The position numbers and the translations under genes are program-made. From Trachythela sp. YZ-2020 (taxonomy: Eukaryota; Cnidaria; Anthozoa; Malacalcyonacea; Clavulariidae): DNA of 64,000 nucleotides. The stretch spans positions 5,691,001 to 5,755,000 of the forward strand of contig JADLSH010000220.1 in assembly GCA_016169945.1 (NCBI GenBank). Reading direction: 5' to 3'. Below are positions 23,325-32,608 of the stretch, one piece after another. The notes under the pieces were generated by a model. It had not been told where the DNA came from. It ran no database searches and saw only the letters and a list, made by a program, of their open reading frames with translations. How positions within the stretch are numbered: the stretch's first letter is position 1; every line of letters begins with the position of its first letter.

Positions 23325-23640
23325 ATATAAACTTGTTATACACTAAGCATACATTATAATAAAAAGAGTGTTTTGCTACTCCTGTTCTTACTTTTGGTCA
23401 ATGCCATTTCTTAGTTTGCCTAGTGACTCTATCATGTATCTGGTTATTCAACGTACAATAATTTTTAAAATACTGCGAACCATTTCTTTATCAATTCATA
23501 AATATGGTTCTCTCTCCTACAGTATCTTGTAGTAAAGGCCATTTAAGACTCGCTAACGCATCATCACTTCTACTTTTTCCGGTTGTAATTCTCTTTGTGA
23601 GGAGTTCTTGATGGACATCGATAACCTTTCCCTTTACCGT
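23325..23640 (-). pseudogene. LINE reverse transcriptase 3' remnant (minus)
   Basis: Minus-strand reading, with several frame changes, gives ITTGKSRSDDALASLKWPL, then NQIHDRVTRQTKKWH, then VRTGVAKHSFYYNVCLVYN. These are the C-terminal landmarks of CR1/Rex-like LINE proteins. The copy is old and holds only the last 100 or so codons. Confidence 0.7.
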
Positions 23641-23667
23641 CTGTCAACAAAGGGACAACTTGAGCAT

Positions 23668-23836
23668 AGGCGTAGGAGGCAATTTCAAGTTGGAGGGGCA
23701 CTTTGTCTTAACGGTACCTCTTACTACAAAGAGCACGTTTCCCATTGTTTCAGCTTGGAAAGAGGGCACTTTGAAGAAACCTTGAGGGGAGCAGGCGTGC
23801 CCTCTGTGCCCCCCTTCCCGGTTCCTACGCCGCTGA
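23668..23836. repeat. Possible short MITE with GGCGTAGGA ends
   Basis: GGCGTAGGA near 23670 is matched by TCCTACGCC near 23825. The inner sides are G-rich and C-rich respectively. It is GC-rich for this region. Similar GCGTAG/G-run sequence occurs near 42245. Confidence 0.4.
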
Positions 23837-23869
23837 ACTTGAGATAACACTTTCCTGCTTGTTAAAGCT

Positions 23870-24310
23870 TTGAAGTTGTCGTGCAATGTAACGAATGCAT
23901 TTTTTTCGATGCTCCCGTCGAATGTGAGTTTTGCAAGGGCTTCAACTATCTCAAGGCAACATCTAAACTCAAGTGAGCAAACTAAGTTTTGGTCTCAGCA
24001 CTTTCCAAACTTACACGATACGCCGGCAAGAATCACCAGAATCTCCTCATCTTCTAACGTTTTGTATATTCGCCCACGGAAATGTAAAACAGTGACTTAC
24101 CAACGATCATTCTTCAACAGGATGTGCAGGACATGGAACGTTCCGCCATGTCACATGCGGGAAAAGGACACCTCCCTGGGCAAGTTCAAAGGTGATCTGG
24201 CATCGTATTACCGAGCAGCCATCACACAGGTGTACGACCCAGAAGTTCCAAAAACATGGAGAACAATCTGTTTGAAATGCAACTCAACCAGAAACGCGTT
24301 CCAAACAATT
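23870..24310 (+). pseudogene. LINE reverse transcriptase C-terminal remnant (plus)
   Basis: The plus frame contains CKTVTYQRSFFNRMCRTWN and, near its end, TWRTICLKCNSTRN. This is the C-terminal segment of CR1-group LINE proteins; a comparable KCRTVTYQRSFMIRTTRVWN segment lies at 40268-40328. The upstream palm domain is missing. An AT-rich stretch follows, with recurrent TTTTGCG words (24310-24700), before the minisatellite. Confidence 0.75.
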
Positions 24311-24699
24311 TTGAATAATTCCAAAGTAGCAATTTCAAAGGAAATATCCATAATTTTGCGGAATTTACCTATTTTTTCCGCAAAAATTCAATAAATTTCA
24401 AAATAAAAGAGATTCTTGTAAAAGTTTTAAAAAAAATCCCATTTTTTGCGAAAAAGTGTTAAAATGACATTTAAAAAGATAATTGAATTTTGCGGAATAA
24501 AAAATTATCAGCTTATTTTCGTGTTAGTTTAAGATGATTTTGCGAATTACATATATTTCCTATTCAAAATCAATGAAAATTAAAGGTAAATAAATTTTGT
24601 GAAAAATGTTATTTTTTGCAAAATATTGTATGGAACATTCACTTTCTTGCAAAAAAACTTATTTTCAACTAAAATATTTTAATTGTCTGCAAAAATAAT

Positions 24700-25676
24700 G
24701 AAATGTGGAAAAGGAGAAATGGTATGAAAAGGGAGTCCGAAATTCGGATACCTTTTTTGCTGGAAATGAAAGATTGCCAAAAAATTGAGAAATGATAAGA
24801 AAAGGGAGTCCGAAATTCGGACACCTTTTTGCCGGCAATGAAATAATTGTCAAGAAATGGAAAAGGTGTAGGAAAAGAGAGTCCGAAATTCGGACACCTT
24901 TTTGCCGGCAATGAAATAATTGTCAAGAAATGGAAAAGTGGTAGGAAAAGAGAGTCCGAAATTCGGACACCTTTTCGCTGGCAATGAAATAATTCTCAAA
25001 AAATGGAGAAATGATAAGAAAAGGGAGTCCGAAATTCGGATACCTTGTTTGCTGGCAATGAAATCATTCTAAAAAAATGAAGAATTGATAAGAAAGGGGA
25101 GTCCGAAATTCGGACACCTTTTTGCTGGCAATGAAATAATTCTCAAAAAATGGAGAAATGATAAGAAAAGGGAGTCCGAAATTCGGATACCTTGTTTGCT
25201 GGCAATGAAATAATTGTAAAAAAATGGGGAATTGATAAAAAAGGGGAGTCCGAAATTCGGACACCTTTTTGCCGGCAATGAAATAATTGTCAAGAAATGG
25301 GAGAGTGGTAGGAAAATAGGGTCCGAAATTCAGACACCTTTTCGCTGGCAATGAAATAATTCTCAAAAAATGGAGAAATGATAAGAAAAGGGAGTCCGAA
25401 ATTCGGATACCTTGTGGGAATTGATAAAAAAGGGGAGTCCGAAATTCGGACACCTTTTTGCCGGCAATGAAATAATTGTCAAGAAATGGAAAAGTGGTAG
25501 GAAAAGAGAGTCCGAAATTCGGACACCTTTCGCTGGCAATGAAATAATTCTCAAAAAATGGAGAAATGATAAGAAAAGGGAGTCCGAAATTCGGACACCT
25601 TTTTGCCGGCAATGAAATAATTGTCAAGAAATGGAGAAATAATAAGAAAAGGGAGTCCGGACACCTTTTCGCTGAC
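24700..25676. repeat. 73-bp minisatellite, 14 units
   Basis: The unit holds GAGTCCGAAATTCGGACACC, then a CCTTTT-GCCGGCAATGAAATAATT block and an AAATGGA/AATGATAAG block. The GAGTCC starts are at 24733, 24806, 24879, 24952, 25025, 25099, 25172, 25246, about 25319, 25392, 25435, 25508, 25580 and 25653. Spacing is 72-74 bp, except for one 43-bp unit (25392 to 25435). Each core is a near-palindrome (TCCGAAATTCGGA). Open frames on both strands here are by-products of the repeat. Confidence 0.95.
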
Positions 25677-25887
25677 GCTTAATAATAGTGAATCTTTCAG
25701 AACGTAGTGACTTATAATTGTTGTGATATATTACCACAATTTTTATTACTATTAATACACTTAAATATTTACAACCCTTGAAATGTAGTTAACATGGTCT
25801 ATATTCTCCACAATGTTCTACTTCTAGTCACTCTTACCAAGTATATGTATTATGTGTTCAACGCAGAAAAATATATCATGTTCTTAC

Positions 25888-26045
25888 TGTGACGATGTGA
25901 TCATTGCGTCTCTCGTTTGCAAACTGAATTTGATTACCACTATTTTTTTGCGGTGCATGATGGAATGTCGTATGTGTCTTTGGTAATCCAACTGGCCTGC
26001 AATAACCTTGGTGTTTATTTCAACCATAACCTTGTCAGAATAATC
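25888..26045 (-). CDS. Candidate host exon of unknown function
   Basis: On minus, a good acceptor (TTTTTCTGTCGCAG) precedes 26045 and a donor (GTAAGAA) follows 25888. The 158-base interior is open and encodes a basic, strand-rich segment with DYSDKVMVEINTKV. It is in phase 0 at its 5' side, so it does not fit between exons 32230-32608 and 17970-18313. It may belong to a nested gene, be an alternative exon, or be chance. I recognise no family. Confidence 0.3.
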
Positions 26046-28744
26046 CTGCGACAGAAAAATTAAGGATATATTATTTACACAATGTACCATATTACTATGC
26101 ATGATTCTAGATTCCCTTATATTTAAATAAATGAAATATTCCTGAAATGCTCTTACACAATAAAAAAGCAAAACACTTTGCACTGGGACAGCAGGGCTGC
26201 AGACTTAGCATAATAATGTATAGTTTCCTCTTGAAAATTTCCAACTACCCTTGATAGTTGTTTTATCAAGCAAATTGCTTAAAATCATTCTTATAATTAT
26301 CGTATAATATTTAATAGTTGAACATCCTTGGCATGAATGAAACGATACAGTATGTCTACAAACTGCGATCAGGCTTTTGTTATTGTTTACATCATACCCA
26401 AATGCACCAAGTTTGATCTTGGGAATTCCTGGTGTGATACTTTCAGTTGATGATGTCGTGATAACTTTTAATGTGCAACTGAAATCGGCCTGACAAATCG
26501 CAGCATGTATAAAAGAATGCTTATATAAACCTGTAGCCACTAGCCATCGTGGGGCAAGCACAATAGAGTAACAATGCCATTACCCTTGGGACAAGTATTC
26601 CCATTGGGACGAGGTAATGTTTTTACTAATTGTGTTTGCCCCACTTGGCAAGATGGCTGCCGGTATCGTGAAACCTACTATAGAGGCACACGGCTTCATT
26701 CTATCAAGTATAATCAAGTATAGCTGCGAACGAAGATCAAATGTCAAGGTTCAATCGCACAAATTTCGTTCCAAATGTTTACTATATTCATACAACCACG
26801 AATAGATTCCCTTCAGAGTTTATACTATATACAATCACATTGTTAATATCATATTATTTTACATCATTGTTATTATCACATTGTCAAGAAACATTATGCA
26901 GGAGAAGCTAAAGGTTTGTGTTTGAAACCAACTAGCCAGACAGTGTAATCAAATATATGACGGTAGTGAATATGAATATTTACTAACCTTTATACCGTCG
27001 CTATTTTCCTTCGCAACTTGTATAATGAATTGGGACACCCCAAGTTCACATCGTCTTCCCCATCTAAAGAGATCTGCCGCTTGCTAGCGTTTGTGGATCA
27101 GACGATCAGTAGACGCATTCGTTGCTTCGCTTGTCTGCAACACTTCCCGTCTTTGACGTCTGGGGCCTCTGGGCATAATAATACTCTAAATATCACTCGC
27201 TAAAATTCAATTGTGCCAACAGACCAGAAACTACACGGTATGGGTAAATAATCCATTGAAGTATTATTGTCTTCTTCCAATTTCCTAGTCTTGCAATTTA
27301 AAGACATTTAAATAGAACAGAAAATAGTCTAATCCCACTAGTTCAAATATGATGCTTGCATGGGTTAAATGTATACCAAATATGGTCATTCGCTCCAAAT
27401 TTTGCCTTTGCGAATTATAAACCTATGACTCACTTGAAATGTGATCCTTACAGGCCATGAATAATATGCGCGTGTCTGCTGTTTTCATTGGTCTATAGAT
27501 GATCAGCGTTTCATAGCAGAATTTTGATTGGCTCGCGTGCATATGTTGTGTTCAAATCTGTGACCAACGTTTGTTTTGAATCTTTTGATGAGCGGTCTCT
27601 TTGCTTTGAGTCAGCGCGCGAAGGATAACACTTCTAAATATTGTTAATATGCCAAATACAGGGGAAAACCTTCTTTAGCTTCGGCAAGAGATCGTTTTGA
27701 TCAAGGAAAGTAGTGGTTTGTTGTAGAAGACAAAAATATATATTCACAGGTCGAGTCGCCATGCCAAAGTTGTCTGACGCGCGTTGTGGTCAGGTCAAGC
27801 AAAACGTTGAAACCTGATTCAGCTAAGGTAAGCGTATTTATACAAAGTTTCTAATACTGTAAGCTAAGTAATGTATACATTGTTTACTATATAAATATTC
27901 TGTGACAATTTTTCTATGACAAATATATTTGGTCGTGTGGATGAGACAGCGAATAATTGTTGTCTTTGGAACGCGTTCAGAGCTCTGACAGCAGATTATA
28001 TCATGTGCTGCAATTAACAACAACTAATGTTCATGTATGATATAACATGTAATATGTAATTGTAAATTGGGACCGCAGTAATTGGCGTAAGCTGTTGCGT
28101 GAACCCTGCCACATATTCTTTCCAAGTAATTTTATAGTCCTATACCATTGTTATGTTAGTTGCAAATCTAAATAAATAAATAAATAAATATAAGAAAAAG
28201 CAGCGAGTGAAATAAATTGTTTTTAAATGTAAATGCTATCTTACCTATCTATATACAAATAAGCAAGTTTTATAGTAACTGAAAACAGCCTACCTGACAA
28301 GAATCGACTTCATCTTTCGACCGAGCCAAAAATGGCTTGCGTCAAACCATCAAGATCGCCTTCCTCGGTAATTTCTTCCATTATGTCGTCTCCATGACAA
28401 GATAACGGTTCACTTTCGTATGGTCATAATTGGGGACCAGTAATATATTAACTTGAATCACTAGTTCCAGGAGACAAGCAAAAGGAACACCCAGCACTCC
28501 AAGTTAAACCCATCGTGTATAATTTTTTGGGTAAGAAGTAAGCTATTTATGTAACGGATGGTGAAGTTGAAAATATTCTTTGGTAATTTTGATTGAGCAA
28601 CAAACCAAAGGGGGTTGAACTGTCCCGGAAATAACTTTGGGGCATGAAAGAAAAGTTTATCCTCCCGTCTAGGATGAAAAGATTCGAGTATTTCCTGGGC
28701 AAAACTGCATATTAGTGTGGTTGTATGTTGATTTCCAGCTTCTC
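26046..28744. other. Intronic stretch with little recognisable
   Basis: A minus-strand segment near 26390-26500 is bounded by AG and GTATGA and could be a short exon (CTLKVITTSSTES), but support is weak. An AAGATGGCTGCC motif occurs near 26650. An (AAAT)n microsatellite lies at 28171-28190. The rest is AT-rich with no gene recognised. Confidence 0.4.
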
Positions 28745-28875
28745 TTACTTACTTATTTGGAGATAATTTTAATGCGTTGTGTAGGAATATTTGGCACAGA
28801 GTGGATTTGACGGATGGTGGAAGGACTTTAGATCAAATTTATTACGGTTCAGTTAAATATTACAAGACGATCCAG
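28745..28875 (+). pseudogene. LINE endonuclease remnant
   Basis: The plus frame reads GDNFNALCRNIW then GGRTLDQIYY. This matches the GDFN box and the LDQI/LD.I.TN segment of APE-type LINE endonucleases. Only about 40 codons remain. Confidence 0.6.
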
Positions 28876-29259
28876 TAATCGGTATTTATAACCCTTTAAA
28901 AGTATTTCTTAACCACTTGATCAAAAGTTTCAGTTACCCAGCTTTTAGACGGAGCTGCGACAACAATATGCGACAATATTTTTGATAGGACTAAGCGGTT
29001 GTATAAAAGTAGTTTGTTTTCGTGTTTAGTCGATGTTTTAGGTCGCTATCAAACATAAGTTCAACAATGAGGGACATATTAAGTCAATCAGGTTTGTGTT
29101 CTTGTTCGCGGACATATCAAAATCAATTTCAACAGTATGTATGAGACGATTCTTAATTAGTAGTTTCTATAAGTATATTGTGCGGATTTTCTTTTAACTT
29201 TCATGGTATCAAAATTACTAGACTTACATGTTGGACCATTTGCACTAGATTGAGAAACG

Positions 29260-30150
29260 GTTCAAGAGATGTTGGTTTACTAACTCTTAGCCAGTGTCAC
29301 AGCCACATCATCAGCAAACTGGCACCAGTGAATCGGATTTAAGAAGTTAAAAATGTGCAACCAAATTGACGGTATTTATCGGATTAAAGGATTTAAGCAT
29401 GCACATGTTAAACAGTAGGGAGATGACGCAATCACCTTGGAGCACACCACGACTAACAGTTATGAATGGAGTATGAAATTCAGAGGTTATGATTGAAGTT
29501 TTAAAATCAGTATATATTATTTTCTATAATATTATTGATGTGATCAAGATTTGGGTACAGTCAAGTACGAATTGGATGAACTTCGCCAAAGTCATTCTTG
29601 AGGTCAAGGAGAGTGACGACAAAAGAGCGTTCCTTGATCCAATCATTGTTGATAATATTGGCCAGTTATAAGGAGTGTGTTCTAAACTATACCTGAAAGA
29701 TTAGGCGTGATCCATTTTAGAATATTAAGTTCAATAAAATTATTTCCAAAGAGGAAGAAGTAGTTGGTGGGAAATCGAAGTGGACTGGTTTCACCCTTTT
29801 TCGCAAACAGGAATGGTATAGAAACCCATTTTCTTTCAGCAGAAATAGCACAAGATAACCAGACAGCGCGTATAATTTCGGTAGGATAAGTTATAAGGAA
29901 TTGGAAAGGACAACAATTAGAACAGATGACAGAAAGCTGATACAAATGCTCTCATTTTACGTGTTGAGGATTACATAACTTAGAAATCCAACTTGGAATT
30001 TGAAATAATTTTCTAGAATGAACTGCGGCCAGTGTAGTAGTGACGTAATTGAGGCATTCTGACATGGTAAAAAATAATGGTACAACGCGTTTTATATTGT
30101 GCTCCCCAGAAATTGTGCTCAGAATATTTATTGTGATTGAGTTGTTCGTC
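29260..30150 (-). pseudogene. Non-LTR reverse transcriptase fragment, GVLQGDCLSP type
   Basis: Minus-strand translation with frame changes gives ITVSRGVLQGDCVISLLFNMC (motif with QGD), HWCQFADDVAV (catalytic FADD) and upstream LLDLKNDFGEVH (palm Asp). Further upstream, at 29820-29700, is WVSIPFLFAKKGE, resembling the IPLLKKG region of R2/NeSL-like or related enzymes. It differs from the CR1-like LINEs elsewhere in the window in its QGD motif. It is heavily decayed and the boundaries are approximate. Confidence 0.65.
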
Positions 30151-30152
30151 AT

Positions 30153-30709
30153 GGTTTGGGTGTGTCAGAGTGATATTGTTATTACTGGCCAGGTTACTAC
30201 ACTAGGCGCGCGAAGCATACTCCATTTCCGAAAAGGTCACTGAATTTGTCGACTTTAAATTTCGTAAAGCCTTTTGCAAATCCTTTACTGTAAGATTTTT
30301 ATATCAAATTTACTATGTTTTTACCGGGTATCGTTTCTGGATGTCCGTATATATAATTATATATATATCATTTAAAAATTTAATTGTTTGCTTTGTTGCG
30401 TATAATACGAAAAGTGCTCAATACATTGGAGCAGAGCAAATTTAAAATATTTAATAAATCAAAATTATACAAACATTTGTTAACTACTTAAAGTTTCATG
30501 CCTGGTCAAGGCAATCATCAGGTTAACACAGGATTTTTACCGTTAAAGTTCAAACTGTTTTTGACGCGAGCGGGCTCTCGTCAGCTTGGTGGCGTAGTGT
30601 TGATTTGCGCGCGCTCGTAATTTCCCGCCAAAAATTTCCTCTCATGGCAGCACTTTGAGAAAATTTCAGTTCGCTTGTTTAGGAGCGTACTTCTATCACT
30701 TTTCAGGAT
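30153..30709. other. Non-coding, no gene seen
   Basis: AT-rich. A GC-richer patch at 30555-30660 has no recognisable product. Confidence 0.5.
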
Positions 30710-30860
30710 GTGGAGCTTCTCGTAGGTGCACAAATTGCATCAAAAGTGCTTTCGAAAAATCTACCAACTAATTCGAAGAAAACACCGAGAAGCAAAGAGG
30801 AGCAGACGTGCAATTGCCAGAAAAAGAAAGAGTGTCCTTTGGAAGGCAAATGTATGGTGA
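30710..30860 (+). pseudogene. Possible Penelope-like element fragment
   Basis: The frame contains CNCQKKKECPLEGKC, with Cys at residues 34, 36, 42 and 48. From memory, a CNCR..CPL.G.C segment precedes the GIY-YIG endonuclease of many Penelope-like elements. The GIY-YIG motif itself is absent, as sequence turns into AT repeats after 30855. The match is short, so the call is tentative. Confidence 0.4.
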
Positions 30861-30876
30861 ATATATACATATATAT

Positions 30877-30992
30877 ATTTTCGCTTACCTCAAAATTGGT
30901 CTGCAACAGGCTGTTTCATCTGTAAAAGAATCATGAACCCATTTTGCAGATGAAACAGCCTGTTGCAGACCAATTTTGAGGTAAGCGAAAAT
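30877..30992. repeat. Hairpin: 46-bp perfect inverted repeat, 24-nt loop
   Basis: Bases 30877-30922 are the exact reverse complement of 30947-30992; the pairing continues inward with one mismatch. The right arm contains TTGAGGTAAGC, a splice-donor-like site. Perfect identity implies recent origin or gene conversion. Confidence 0.9.
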
Positions 30993-31063
30993 CTATAATT
31001 TGCTCTAACTACATGTTGCCGAGCACTCTTTGCATTTCGTAGACCTAAACCTACACGTATATA

Positions 31064-31365
31064 TATATATTTGTAAAACTCATTAATAATTCATGAAGAA
31101 AACACAAAAGAAATCATTAGCGTGAAGGAGTTTGTATATCTGATACAGAATCATGCTGATTTACATAAACTTTAAGTTCAATTTTCTCACCAAATATCAT
31201 TCATTTATTTTAAATTGTTGAAGAATACGAATGTTCTCATCAAGACGTTTCACAAGCTATTTACAACATTCGCATCCGTGTTGTATCGGATATACAACGC
31301 TCGCCTTCGGCTCGAGTTTGTATATCCGATACAACACTGCCGCTCATGTTGTAAATAGTACTTTA
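31064..31365. repeat. 300-bp direct repeat, copy 1
   Basis: It starts in ATATATTTGTA and ends at TGTTGTAAATAG. Inside is a hairpin with 19-bp arms (31278-31296 and 31319-31337) around CGCTCGCCTTCGGCTCG. It matches 31683-31980 with few differences. A more divergent related unit lies between them at 31370-31625. Confidence 0.85.
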
Positions 31366-31636
31366 AAAAAATCATTAATTATTCATAAGCAAAATACAAA
31401 GGAAACTCATGACCCGTAGCGGATCTATATATTTGATATAGACTTGCTCAAATTTTCTCCTTCAATTTTTACAGCGTAGATAACATCAATCTTCAAAATT
31501 CCAACGCCAGTGAGCGTACAAAACGAGTCATTTTAGAAGTCATATACAAACCTTACAGTTCGGCCTTTATCAGATCTAAAACACTCGGCTGCGCCTCGAT
31601 GTTTTAAATCTGATAAAGACCTCTTGTGCGGTTTGT

Positions 31637-31652
31637 ATATATTACATATATG

Positions 31653-31694
<42 letters not shown>
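31637..31694. repeat. (AT)n microsatellite
   Basis: A run of TA dinucleotides with a few interruptions, leading directly into copy 2 of the 300-bp repeat. Confidence 0.9.
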
Positions 31695-31697
<3 letters not shown>

Positions 31698-31980
31698 ACA
31701 GCTCATTAATAATTCATGAAGAAAACACAAAAGAAATCATTAACGTGAAGGAGTTTGTATATCTGATACAGAATCATGCTGATTTACATAAACTATAAGT
31801 TCAATTTTCTCACCAAATATCATTCATTTTATTTTAAATTGTTGAAGGGTACGAATGTTCTCATCAAGACGTTTCACAAGCTATTTACAACATTCACATT
31901 CGCAAGCTATTTACAACAACGCTCGCCTTCGGCTCGAGTTTGTATATCCGATACAACACGGCCGCTCATGTTGTAAACAA
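31683..31980. repeat. 300-bp direct repeat, copy 2
   Basis: Near-identical to 31064-31365. The left arm of its inner hairpin has been rearranged (CACATTCGCAAGCTATTTACAACAACG), so only copy 1 can form the full hairpin. Confidence 0.85.
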
Positions 31981-32229
31981 TACATATATCACACCATTTA
32001 ATATTTGAATACTTGTATCCATATCTTGTGATTTGATTTGTTTTGAATTTTCAATTTAAAAGTAATAATAATTATGACAATAGTAATAATTATATGAGTA
32101 ATAATGACATTTTCTCCAGTATATATAGTTTACTATGAACCTAAACAGATAAAATAGAAACATTTCTACATCACGGCAAGAGTTTTTTTTCATAAAACAA
32201 GTTCTATGTTTAACTGTTGTTATACTCAC

Positions 32230-32608
32230 CCTTCGATGGGATCCATTGCTATATACCAAGGTTGCACAGTATTAATCAGCACTCTGCTATCTTTCCCGTC
32301 TAAAGTCGCCACGTAAATCTTATTTTTCCGATAATCAGTCCAGAATACACGACGTCCTATCCAATCAATTGTTAATTGAGTAACGCCAGCATCTTTTACA
32401 ATACTTTCTTCATCAGTTCCGTCAAAATTCGCCCGAAGAATATCTTCATCTTGTTTTCCAAAGTATATTTTTTTGTCCACCGTATCAATATCCAACGCCC
32501 TAATATTTCGGGGTCCAGTGACGACGACTGTTGTATCAAGGGTTACCAAGTCAATTGCCAAGAGTCCAGTCATGGTAGCCACAAGTAAGTATGGCTGAGG
32601 ATACTGTC
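32230..32608 (-). CDS. Exon encoding YWTD beta-propeller blades (LDL-receptor family)
   Basis: The acceptor is TTTTTCTTCAG before 32608 and the donor GTGAGTA after 32230; length 379, entering in phase 1 and leaving in phase 2. The product reads LLVATMTGLLAIDL, IRALDIDTVDKKIYFGKQDEDILRA (split here by position), LTIDWIGRRVFWTDY, then KNKIYVATLDGKDSRVLI. The repeated pattern ALDID..KKIYF and IDWIGRRVFWTDY is the signature of LDL-receptor class B repeats. It continues in frame into 17970-18313. The domain is expected to be extracellular, serving in ligand binding or pH-dependent release in this family. The exact orthologue is not identified. Confidence 0.9.

Larger units (their letters stand above)
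18314..32229 (-). other. 13.9-kb intron of the YWTD-EGF gene, repeat-filled
   Basis: Bounded by GTGAGT (32229-32224) and AG at 18315-18314 on the minus strand. It contains paired SINEs, several LINE fragments on both strands, a 73-bp minisatellite, a near-perfect hairpin and AT-rich direct repeats. 18314-19010 holds nothing I recognise. Confidence 0.75.

Noticed and set aside
24665..25627. Open frames on both strands with repeated peptides across the minisatellite
   Set aside because: The 73-bp period is not a multiple of three and frames arise on both strands. They are by-products of the repeat.
24700..25676. CRISPR-like array
   Set aside because: Repeat units are contiguous with no unique spacers, and the sequence context is animal. 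It is a minisatellite.
26205..26561. Minus-strand 118-codon frame as a gene
   Set aside because: Only a short part has splice-like borders, and the remainder is low-complexity AT-rich sequence.
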